Made by a program: the position numbers and the translations under genes | Assembly (NCBI GenBank): GCA_038245725.1 | Contig: JBBRSD010000009.1 | Coordinates: 1-64,000, forward strand | Length of the DNA: 64,000 nucleotides | Reading direction: 5' to 3' | From: JBBRSD01 sp038245725 | Lineage (GTDB): Bacteria > Actinomycetota > Coriobacteriia > Anaerosomatales > JAAXUF01 | Notes under the pieces: model-generated | Told to the model about the DNA's origin: nothing | The model's input: only the letters and a program-made list of their open reading frames with translations | Databases searched by the model: none | Part shown: piece by piece, positions 15,387-23,189 of the stretch | How the letters are laid out: each line of letters begins with the position of its first letter | Numbering within the stretch: the first letter of the stretch is position 1

Positions 15387-16766
15387 CTACTGCGGGACGA
15401 ACCAGGATGGCGATTCTCGGTGGATGTTCCCGGAAACCGTCTGCCCGGCGACGTCGACGTACTCGCCCGACGAGGCGTCTGACGTGCCGATGGTGACCGT
15501 GGCGACGCCGAAGGAGTTGGTCACTCCCCACAGCGTCTTGGGGCCGTTCGAGAAGTCCACGACAAACTTCACCGGCAGGCCAGCGACCACTCTGTAGTTC
15601 GTGTCGTGGCATGCGGTCGAAATGGTCACAGGCGAACCCAGGTCAGGAGACTTGTCGGAAACGGTCGTTTTGATGCCCGCGAGACCGCCGGCCAGCTGCG
15701 GGGTCGCCATGAACCATGCCGAGCCCACTGTGGATGTTCCGCTCGAGCTGACGGTCATCTTGATCGTTTGACGGCTCATCAGTCTCACGTCGCCGATCGA
15801 CGCCCACAGGTGGGCCACGCCGGACGGATTGGTGTAGATCGTCGTCTTCTTGACGCCGCCGGATGCGGTGGGCCAAGCGCATGTCACCGCGACGCCCTCC
15901 ATCCGATTGCCCTTTGCGTCGAGACACGTCGCATACGCGCAGATCTTCCCGTTCTGTGCCGGGTACGCCGAAGAGACACTCGCAAGCACGCGCGTTGGCG
16001 CCTGTGCGAAACCCTTGTCCTGCTTCGGCATCGCCAAGATGAGGTCTGCCAAGTCATTGGCAGCTCGGCTCAGGACCGCCCTCGTGATCTTGTAGACCGT
16101 GTAGTTCCCGGACTTGGTGACCTTGTGTACCTTGCCGTACGACTTGATGAGAGGGGTGTAGTAAGCGCGCGAGTAGACGGCGGCGTCGACCCAGCGCTGG
16201 CGCACGTCCTTCAGTGGCTTCGGCGGTACTGCGACGGCCCAGTCGCGCATGTCGGTCGGATGGTGCGTGATGTGGTCGACGGCCTCTTCGTAGCCGATCT
16301 TCGGGTCGTCGTGCAGAGCGCGCTGGAAGATGCCGGCCCATGTCAGATGGAACGGCTGGACGTCGTCACCTGCGAAGTGCGTGAGCCAGCCGAACTCCTT
16401 GGAAGCCTGCTGCTTCTTGCCGGCCTTGAGATTGAGGGCAACCGAGTAGTAGAGAGACGCAATCTTGGATGGCGCCCCGCGGCTCGTGCCCACTTCGCGG
16501 AAGAGGCCCCAGTCACGGTTGAAGTGATATGTGTCGGGGTCGTCCGTGGCGAGCAGCGCTGTCCGCCTGTCCAGCCACCAACCGGCCTTCGGGTCGGTGC
16601 GGCGGGCGATGCGCAGAGCCTGGTCCAGGATCCAGTCGTGGGTTCCGTAGCCGTTCCCCTTGACGCCACTGGCATACGGGCCGTTGCACCACGCGGAGGC
16701 GTCCGAGACGCCGAATGCGAAGATGATCATCACACTTGCGAACGCGACAGCTAGTCTGCGAAACAT
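15387..16766 (-). CDS. Secreted zinc-dependent phospholipase C / P1-nuclease-like protein
   Basis: A signal peptide (about 1-25) should be cut after ASA, leaving tryptophan as the first mature residue, which is a zinc ligand in this superfamily. Further ligand-like motifs follow: GTHDWIL, HFAGDDVQPFH and the GYEEAVDHITHH segment. The N-terminal helical domain spans about 26-265 of 459 residues. The rest (about 270-459) looks like two Ig-like beta domains, one containing TIYTNPSGVAHLWA and the other TNSFGVATVTI. ATG 16766 is chosen because GGGAG lies eight bases upstream. The substrate (phospholipid or nucleic acid) is not predictable. Confidence 0.75.
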   Translation of the reverse strand: MFRRLAVAFASVMIIFAFGVSDASAWCNGPYASGVKGNGYGTHDWILDQALRIARRTDPKAGWWLDRRTALLATDDPDTYHFNRDWGLFREVGTSRGAPSKIASLYYSVALNLKAGKKQQASKEFGWLTHFAGDDVQPFHLTWAGIFQRALHDDPKIGYEEAVDHITHHPTDMRDWAVAVPPKPLKDVRQRWVDAAVYSRAYYTPLIKSYGKVHKVTKSGNYTVYKITRAVLSRAANDLADLILAMPKQDKGFAQAPTRVLASVSSAYPAQNGKICAYATCLDAKGNRMEGVAVTCAWPTASGGVKKTTIYTNPSGVAHLWASIGDVRLMSRQTIKMTVSSSGTSTVGSAWFMATPQLAGGLAGIKTTVSDKSPDLGSPVTISTACHDTNYRVVAGLPVKFVVDFSNGPKTLWGVTNSFGVATVTIGTSDASSGEYVDVAGQTVSGNIHRESPSWFVPQ

Positions 16767-16864
16767 CTGAATCTCACTCCCGTACAAGTAGACGCCGTTC
16801 CATGGTTGTTATCGGCGCGCAGGGCACGGCTCGTAAGGGTTTCCACCTTGGACTGTGACTGGCG

Positions 16865-19780
16865 TCACACGATTTCGGCCGCATCGGCCGACGCCCCCTC
16901 GGATGAGTCCACCGAACCGCCTGCCCGTTTCCTAGCAACAACCACGCCGCCGCCCAACAGCACGAGCGCGAGAACGAACGCCACGGCACTGACGCCTGCA
17001 CCCACGCCCAGACCCGGCGTCGAATATCGCAAGGTAAGCTGGTGCGAGCCCGCTCGTACCGGAATGCCGATGAAGCCGAGATTCGCCCGAACGACACTCG
17101 CCGAGCGACCGTCGATAGTGGCCCTCCAGCCGCTGCTGTACGGCACGCTCAGGAAGAGCAGCCCGTCGCGCTTCGCCGAGAAGTTCGCGCGGACGTCGTC
17201 CCCGTTCACGTGAACGTCGTGGAGTGACTCTTCGCGCAATGCCGCGACACTTTCGGCGTAACCCTTCATCGGCACGGCGTAGACCTTCAGCGCCTGATAT
17301 GTGTAGACGCCCGCCAGAGTTGGGCGGACGAACGCGGCCGTTGTACCTTCCGCCGAGTAGCCCAAGTTGACGAGCTGCGACTGGTCGCCCCAGAAATAGT
17401 TGTTGCTTGGGGATTCGTTGCGCTCGGTCTTGCGCGCACCGCCCGTGTCGTACACGAGCGTGATGGTCTGCGGCTGAACGACCTTGCCGTCGGCTTTCCA
17501 GTATTCCGCCCTCGCCGCGGCGGATGTCGACGGCTGAGGCAGAGGGAGATTGCGGGCCTTGGGCGACTCCTTGCGATACGTGAAGCCGACAAAGTCGACG
17601 TAGAGTTCGGAATCGGGCACGGCATTGAAGTGCAGCTCGAGCTTGCGCGACAAGGCCAGCGTTCGAAACCGGTGGTTCGCGGTGTCGATCTCGACCGCTT
17701 TGGTCGGCGTGACCGAGAACGGCAGGTCGAGGACGGGAAGGCGGCTGGCGGCTGCGGGAAGCGACACGGGTGTGCCGGTGTCGAGCACCGCGCTCTGAAG
17801 CAGTGTCTGCTGTCGCTCGAGAGGAGTCATGGCGTCGTACTGGGCGCGAGAGACGCCCGAGTGGTAGACGTAACCGAGCGGCAGCGCGTAGCGGTTCTCA
17901 TAGACGGTGCTGGCCCCTGAACGCGCGAACGGCGCGAACCCGTAGGGCACATACGCGGCACCGGCATTCGGGGCGATGTAGTACTTGACCGCGTTCAGCG
18001 TGAGAAGAGCGGCACGTTCGTCGAACCCGTTGAAGTCGAAGGAGAGCCGCATCGGCCGATTGTCGAGCTTGCGCAGGTATTCCGAAACGCCGGCATTGAG
18101 CACCGAGTAGTAGAAGCTCGTGCCATCGTAGCCTTGAACGAGTGGGTCGTTGGACGCGGTGACGCCCAGGTCGCTGCCGCGGGCGTCGCGCTGTTTGTCG
18201 ACCCGGAAGAATCCGTCCCCCGGTAAACCCGCCGCGAGAGAGCCGGCGTTCACCTGGAAGAGATGGAGAACGCCGCCGAGCGGTTCGAATCGCTTGAGAT
18301 AGTTGGCGCCGTGCCGGCTGTAGAGAACTGCGCCGTTGGCGGCGATGTTGAGGACGAGCAGCGCCACGACGCCGTATCGGAACCATCCCATCGCCCGCCC
18401 GCGAAGCCTCTTGTCCGGGCCGTCTTCGTGCGACTTGGCGCTTCGGTCAGCTCGTTGCTTCGCCCAGGACTCGAACGCCAGCGTCGCCCACGTCAGTAGG
18501 CCGATGGCGAGCGCTGGTGAGGCCGCGAGTGCCTGATGCCTCGTACCGAACGCAAGCACGAGCGCGCCGTACACGAGCAGGCTCGTGAGCATCGCGATGA
18601 GCTCGCGACGAGAAAAGGGCTTCGGGTCGGACAGCAGCACCGCCGCACCCGCAGCGAGGAAGATCCCCCACGTGAAGATGAATCGGTAGCTTAGGAACGA
18701 GACCCCGTTGAACAGCGATCCGAAGAACGGAAACGCCAGGAAGATGAAGTACGCAGCGATCATGACTTTGATGGTGAGATTGCGCCCGCGTCGCATGAGC
18801 AGCGGAGGAAACAGCAGAAAGCCCAGCACCGGGTAGCCTTCGTACGCTGAGTTCGTCCCCGGCAGCGACGACATGAGGCTCATAAGGTAGGACCGGTACG
18901 TCCCGATGCTCGCGAAGAGCCCGATTGCGTGCTGCCCCATCGCGCGCGAACTGCCGAACACCGCGAGTACCACGGGCACGACGCTCACGGCCGCCAGAGC
19001 GGTCCCCAGCAGGTAGAACCCTGCCGTCTTCGCCGCGACGGAGCCGAAGCGCTTCCAGCGATCCTCGGGAGAGCTCAGCTCGAAGTAGCGCACGACCGCG
19101 TAGAGCACTGCCACGAACGTAAGCTGGTAGAAGAAGTAGAAGTTACTGAATGCCGAGAGGAACACGCCGAGTACAAGGAGGTACGGGCGCCGCCCATGCA
19201 GCACCCGCTCGATGCCGAGAAGCATCAGAGGGAAGAAGACGATCGGGTCTGCGAAGTAGGGATGCCTGAAGGCGCTGAAGAGCGCGAACGTCGTGAATAC
19301 GTACATCAGCGATCCCGCACTGGCCGCCAGTGGTTTGGCGGCCATCGAACGCAGGTAGAGGTACGCGAGTGCTCCGGCAGCGAAGAGGCGCACGAAGAAC
19401 AGCATCAGGTATGCGAGTTCAAGGTAATGCATGGGGAATACGAGGCTCACTATCGCGAACGGGTCGAACACGTAGAACGCCAACGTCCCCAGCGTGTCGG
19501 CGCCAAGGCCGAGGTTCCACGTCCACTGGGGAATGCCGGCAAGCGGGTGGTGAAGAAACGCTCTCACTATGGTGTTGTAGAAGTAGAGCGCCGGGAAGTG
19601 CTGGGCCATGCCGTCGAGCCACCACACGTTCGACTTGTGATAGAGCGGCAGGTACCAGAACACGAGGGCTCCGGCGAGTGCGAAGAGCAACGAGAAGCCG
19701 AGTGCACGGGTGGCACGCAGACGCGACGTGCTCGGCTGCCCGGGCGTAGGCGATGTGGGACCGGCTGTCGTCAACCGCAC
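16865..19780 (-). CDS. YfhO-family large membrane protein
   Basis: This 971-residue protein has about a dozen transmembrane helices in its N-terminal half, a long extracytoplasmic region (about 510-920) and a last helix near 930-955. The order and the phrases YHKSNVWWLDGMAQHFP and LGLGADTLGTLAFY are typical of YfhO proteins, which in Firmicutes help to glycosylate lipoteichoic acid or wall polymers and are distantly related to GT-C enzymes. A second family member lies at 53237. It is divergent from a glycosyltransferase gene. The start is GTG after GAGGA. Confidence 0.85.
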   Translation of the reverse strand: MRLTTAGPTSPTPGQPSTSRLRATRALGFSLLFALAGALVFWYLPLYHKSNVWWLDGMAQHFPALYFYNTIVRAFLHHPLAGIPQWTWNLGLGADTLGTLAFYVFDPFAIVSLVFPMHYLELAYLMLFFVRLFAAGALAYLYLRSMAAKPLAASAGSLMYVFTTFALFSAFRHPYFADPIVFFPLMLLGIERVLHGRRPYLLVLGVFLSAFSNFYFFYQLTFVAVLYAVVRYFELSSPEDRWKRFGSVAAKTAGFYLLGTALAAVSVVPVVLAVFGSSRAMGQHAIGLFASIGTYRSYLMSLMSSLPGTNSAYEGYPVLGFLLFPPLLMRRGRNLTIKVMIAAYFIFLAFPFFGSLFNGVSFLSYRFIFTWGIFLAAGAAVLLSDPKPFSRRELIAMLTSLLVYGALVLAFGTRHQALAASPALAIGLLTWATLAFESWAKQRADRSAKSHEDGPDKRLRGRAMGWFRYGVVALLVLNIAANGAVLYSRHGANYLKRFEPLGGVLHLFQVNAGSLAAGLPGDGFFRVDKQRDARGSDLGVTASNDPLVQGYDGTSFYYSVLNAGVSEYLRKLDNRPMRLSFDFNGFDERAALLTLNAVKYYIAPNAGAAYVPYGFAPFARSGASTVYENRYALPLGYVYHSGVSRAQYDAMTPLERQQTLLQSAVLDTGTPVSLPAAASRLPVLDLPFSVTPTKAVEIDTANHRFRTLALSRKLELHFNAVPDSELYVDFVGFTYRKESPKARNLPLPQPSTSAAARAEYWKADGKVVQPQTITLVYDTGGARKTERNESPSNNYFWGDQSQLVNLGYSAEGTTAAFVRPTLAGVYTYQALKVYAVPMKGYAESVAALREESLHDVHVNGDDVRANFSAKRDGLLFLSVPYSSGWRATIDGRSASVVRANLGFIGIPVRAGSHQLTLRYSTPGLGVGAGVSAVAFVLALVLLGGGVVVARKRAGGSVDSSEGASADAAEIV

Positions 19781-19887
19781 TCCTCGTTTCCGCGGGCTTC
19801 AGCCAGCAGTCTAGACCTTCACGAGCCCCGTGTGTCTCATCGAATGACCCAACCCACGTACCAAGGTGCTCGAGCGCGCAAAACGGG

Positions 19888-19896
19888 TGATACACT
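19888..19896 (+). promoter_or_regulatory. Candidate extended -10 element for the glycosyltransferase gene
   Basis: TGATACACT (TG-N-TACACT) lies 51 bases before the GTG start at 19948. The -35 region is weak. It matches the element before rpsF base for base. Confidence 0.4.
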
Positions 19897-19947
19897 TGCC
19901 TCGCATTTCCCCTCTCAGCCGCCGTTCCGCCTCCTCGAAAGGCCAGC

Positions 19948-20946
19948 GTGGACGCTCCGTTCGGCGACACGAAGATAGGCGTCGTCATCCCGGCGCACAA
20001 CGAAGCCGAACACATCGGCGAGGTGATCCGCGGACTTCCCGAGTGGGTCTCGGCGATTCTGGTCGTCGACGACGTCAGTGATGATGAGACCTGCGCGGTC
20101 GTGAAGGCCTTGGCAGATCCACGCGTCAAGCTCCTGCGCCATGCCGAGAACACCGGCGTCGGTGGCGCGATGGTCACCGGCTACCGGGCCGGCATCGAGC
20201 TGGGCTGCGACATCCTTGTGAAGATGGACGCCGACGGGCAGATGGCATCCTCGGACCTCCCCAGGCTCATCCGGCCGCTGGTCGAGGGAAACGCCGAGTA
20301 CACGAAGGGCAACCGGTTCTACGTCATCAACGCGAATCGGACGATGCCACGGACCCGCAAGCTCGGCAGTGTGATCCTCACCTTCATGACGAAGATGGCC
20401 AGCGGCTACTGGCACATCTTCGATTCCCAGTGTGGCTTCACCGCGATGCGTTCTCACCTGCTGAAGATGATCGACCTTGATGCCATCGCGCACGATTACT
20501 TCTTCGAAAACGACATGCTCATCTGGCTCAACACGGCGGATGCGCGAGTCGTGGACGTTCCCATCCAGACTCTGTACGGAGCCGAGGTCTCAGACGTTCG
20601 TATCGGCCGGGTGGTGTGGTCGTTTCCGCCTCGGCTGATCCGCGGTTGGTTCTTCCGGGTCGCGCGCAAGTATCTGCTCATGGACTTCGGCGCGATCGGT
20701 GCCCTTGGGGTTCTCGGCACGGGGCTCGCAACGTTTGGCGCGGCGTATGGCGGTTACCGGCTCGTGCTCGCGAACGTCACGGGCGTCCCCACGACGACCG
20801 GCACCGTGATGTTTGCGGTCTTGCCGCTCATCGTCGGCATTCAGTCCGTCCTCCAGGGGTTCATCATGGAGGTCTCGGCCTCGCCCGGCGCCGAGGAGAC
20901 ACGCAGCTACGTCCACCGGCTTATTGACTCCGGGGATCTCGAGTAG
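19948..20946 (+). CDS. Family 2 glycosyltransferase, DPM1/polyprenol-phosphate type
   Basis: The GT2 domain (about 1-235) has the N-terminal VVIPAHNEAEHIG nucleotide-sugar site, VVDDVSDD, and the metal-binding MDADGQM. Two hydrophobic segments near the C-terminus (about 250-275 and 285-310) anchor it in the membrane. Such enzymes transfer a sugar from a nucleotide donor to a polyprenol carrier for use outside the cell. It is divergent from the YfhO-like gene, a common partner that would use the lipid-linked sugar. The exact sugar is unknown. Confidence 0.87.
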   Translation: MDAPFGDTKIGVVIPAHNEAEHIGEVIRGLPEWVSAILVVDDVSDDETCAVVKALADPRVKLLRHAENTGVGGAMVTGYRAGIELGCDILVKMDADGQMASSDLPRLIRPLVEGNAEYTKGNRFYVINANRTMPRTRKLGSVILTFMTKMASGYWHIFDSQCGFTAMRSHLLKMIDLDAIAHDYFFENDMLIWLNTADARVVDVPIQTLYGAEVSDVRIGRVVWSFPPRLIRGWFFRVARKYLLMDFGAIGALGVLGTGLATFGAAYGGYRLVLANVTGVPTTTGTVMFAVLPLIVGIQSVLQGFIMEVSASPGAEETRSYVHRLIDSGDLE

Positions 20947-20975
20947 CCGCCGAACCAACGCGCGATGTGGCCCCC

Positions 20976-21599
20976 CTACTGCGCGATCACGACCGCTTTG
21001 CGCCGGTACGTGTCCGTCTCGAGCGCCTTGAGTAGCAGCGCGGCGACGTCCGCGCGCGAGACGCGGCTCGTCTTCGGAAGCAGGGCGCCGTCAAGCGAGA
21101 CGCGGTACTGGCCCGAAGCTGGCTCATCGGAAAGGCCCACCGGCCGGATGATCGTCCACTCGAGGTCTGACGCCATGATGCGCATCTCCATGGCCTCGAG
21201 GTCGTCGTAGACCGGACGCAGCGTCGTGGCGATCAAGGCTCGGTAGCCCAGCGAGAGGTGGCGGCTGGTGCGGGCGAACGCACCTGCGGCGCTCACGGCG
21301 GCCAACCTGGAGACGCCGTGGGACGCCATCGCGTGCATCACGTTGGCGATTCCGAGTTCGTGGACGTGTTCGCCGCTGGAGCCCTGCGACAGTGCGAAGA
21401 CGACGGCGTCTACCGAGTCCATCGCGTCCGAGACAGCGTCGAAGTCGAGAACGTCGCCGGTGACGGACATGAGGCCTGGGTGCTCCAACCCGAGCGTGGA
21501 GTCGCGGAGGAACGCGACGACCGTGTGCCCGCGACCCAGTGCGCGCTCGACGACCTGTCGGCCGATTCGCCCGGCGGCTCCGAACACCAGGACCCGCAT
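20976..21599 (-). CDS. NAD(P)-binding SDR-type protein (NmrA/NAD(P)H-binding family)
   Basis: This 207-residue Rossmann-fold protein has GAAGRIGRQVVERA at the N-terminus, which is the NAD(P) loop GxxGxxG, then a conserved GDVLD and RPVGLSDEP. The length and layout fit the atypical short-chain dehydrogenases that include biliverdin reductase B-like and NmrA-like proteins. The substrate is unknown. ATG follows GGAGGAG. It is the last gene of the minus-strand cluster that begins in the copper genes, 33 bases after its upstream neighbour. Confidence 0.85.
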   Translation of the reverse strand: MRVLVFGAAGRIGRQVVERALGRGHTVVAFLRDSTLGLEHPGLMSVTGDVLDFDAVSDAMDSVDAVVFALSQGSSGEHVHELGIANVMHAMASHGVSRLAAVSAAGAFARTSRHLSLGYRALIATTLRPVYDDLEAMEMRIMASDLEWTIIRPVGLSDEPASGQYRVSLDGALLPKTSRVSRADVAALLLKALETDTYRRKAVVIAQ

Positions 21600-21632
21600 A
21601 GGTCTCCTCCTGCTCCCCGGTCCGCGGAGTCG

Positions 21633-22232
21633 CTAGTTAGATGCTGCCGGCTGTGCCGTTCGCGATACCGTCCCGCCTCGGGCGTCGTGGAACACCTCTC
21701 GGACCGTGATCGTCACAGGCTCGCCGTTCACGATCAGCTGCTTGTCCGCACCGGCCTTCGACGTCGAGGCCGAACTCTTCTCTGACGAACCGCCGCCGCC
21801 CATACCGCCGCCCGAGGCCGATGCCGTCGACGTGAATTCGAATACGTTCGGTTGGCCGCGATCGGCTACGAGCGTAACGATGAATACGTTCGGCATCTTC
21901 TTCTTGGGAGTGAGCGAGACTCTAATATTCGTGCTCTGACCTGCAGAAACTCTCTGCCGACCATACACTTCGCCAGCCTGCCCTCCGGTTCCAACGGGCG
22001 CTGCGACCACGAGCCACGCATCTGTAGGCGTGACGACTCGCTCGACGACCATCTCTTCCCACCGACTGGTTTGATCCGAAAACTGGATGGCGGCCGCACC
22101 CGGCTTCACGCTGTAGCCATCCGCAGTTCGTGTGGCGTTTCCCGTGAACGTGATGGCGAACAACAGACCAACCTCGGCAATGAGTATCATTCCGCCGATC
22201 AGCTGCCAGCGCCGCATCTTAAGCCTCGCCAC
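21633..22232 (-). CDS. Membrane-anchored DUF7282-like protein
   Basis: An N-terminal transmembrane segment (about 10-32) is followed by one extracytoplasmic domain with WEEMVVERVVTPTDAWLVV, then VTLVADRGQPNVFEF and, after a Gly/Ser-rich insert (about 140-165), the closing LIVNGEPVTITV. This pattern matches my memory of the DUF7282 beta-sandwich found in archaeal and actinobacterial envelope proteins. Function is not known. It belongs with the related lipoprotein next door and the copper genes. GTG 22232 or ATG 22217 may be the start. Confidence 0.65.
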   Translation of the reverse strand: MARLKMRRWQLIGGMILIAEVGLLFAITFTGNATRTADGYSVKPGAAAIQFSDQTSRWEEMVVERVVTPTDAWLVVAAPVGTGGQAGEVYGRQRVSAGQSTNIRVSLTPKKKMPNVFIVTLVADRGQPNVFEFTSTASASGGGMGGGGSSEKSSASTSKAGADKQLIVNGEPVTITVREVFHDARGGTVSRTAQPAASN

Positions 22233-22343
22233 AACGACTCCCGTCAGTCCTTCTCGATGTGTAGGCGGCCAGCGACCGCTTCACGCTTATACCCGTGTGC
22301 GCGCCAGGCGCCGTCGGCCCGACGCGCCGATGCCCTCAGACGA

Positions 22344-23189
22344 TCAGCGAACACGCACCTTGTTCGCGTACTCGACGCCGTTCACAAGGAACGGCTGATC
22401 GACACTGTTGAGCGGGTCGGCCGGGTCGAAATCGAAGATGTTCGGCGTGCCTCGGTCGGCGTAGAGCGAGACCGCCAGCCTCGAACTCAGTGGAAGCGGA
22501 TCAAGCGGGACCACAACGCCCGTACTCTCACCCGAACGAACGTGTGCGAGCCCGATCCGCTGACCTTGGCCGCCATCCTTGTCGATACGGACGACTACCC
22601 ACGCCGCTCCCGGTGCCGACACTCGCGAGATCAGAAGCGACTTCGACGCTCCGATCTGGTCGTCTGCGACGAGCGCGACCTTAGATGCGTCAACTGGGAT
22701 CCCATACTGGCGCACCGCCACGACCGCAGCGAGTTCCCTGCCGCCGACGATGATGGGCCGATCAGCGCTTTGCGTCTTGCTCATCGGGTCGAAGTCAAAC
22801 GTGCCTCGGGTGCCGCGGTCGGCGTACAGCGTCACGATGACCTGCGGGGTCTTGAGGTTCTCCAGAGGAATAGCAACGTCGCGCGACTCGCCTGAGAGAA
22901 CGAACGACGTCGCCAGCTGGTCGCCCGGCTGCCCTCCCACATCGGCGTTGACGACGAGCCACGCATCGTCAGGGGCGAGCACGCGTTTGATGTTGAGCTG
23001 CTCGACTCCGATCTGACTCGCAGAAACCTCGAGTTGCGCTTTGCTCGGCGACGCCACATAACCCAACAACTTCGCTTGCTGCGCGATCTGGCTGTTGGAG
23101 TTCACGCAGCCGGACATGGCGACAACAGCGATCGCCGACAGTGTCAGACCTGTGCGGGAGAATCGCTTCATTGGTGGGCGCGCTTTCAC
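22344..23189 (-). CDS. Lipoprotein with two DUF7282-like domains
   Basis: The lipobox MSGC near residue 28 predicts a lipidated, surface-held protein. Two similar domains follow (about 50-155 and 160-281). Each contains an AWVVV or AWLVV strand, a SG-ES turn, an SLYADRGTPNIFDFDP-type strand and a closing strand with ADRP or VDQP and VGG or VNG. GTG 23189 overlaps the stop of the copper ATPase gene (GTGA), so the two are translated together; ATG 23171 is an alternative start. The coupling suggests a role in metal handling at the cell surface, which is inference. Confidence 0.7.
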   Translation of the reverse strand: MKARPPMKRFSRTGLTLSAIAVVAMSGCVNSNSQIAQQAKLLGYVASPSKAQLEVSASQIGVEQLNIKRVLAPDDAWLVVNADVGGQPGDQLATSFVLSGESRDVAIPLENLKTPQVIVTLYADRGTRGTFDFDPMSKTQSADRPIIVGGRELAAVVAVRQYGIPVDASKVALVADDQIGASKSLLISRVSAPGAAWVVVRIDKDGGQGQRIGLAHVRSGESTGVVVPLDPLPLSSRLAVSLYADRGTPNIFDFDPADPLNSVDQPFLVNGVEYANKVRVR

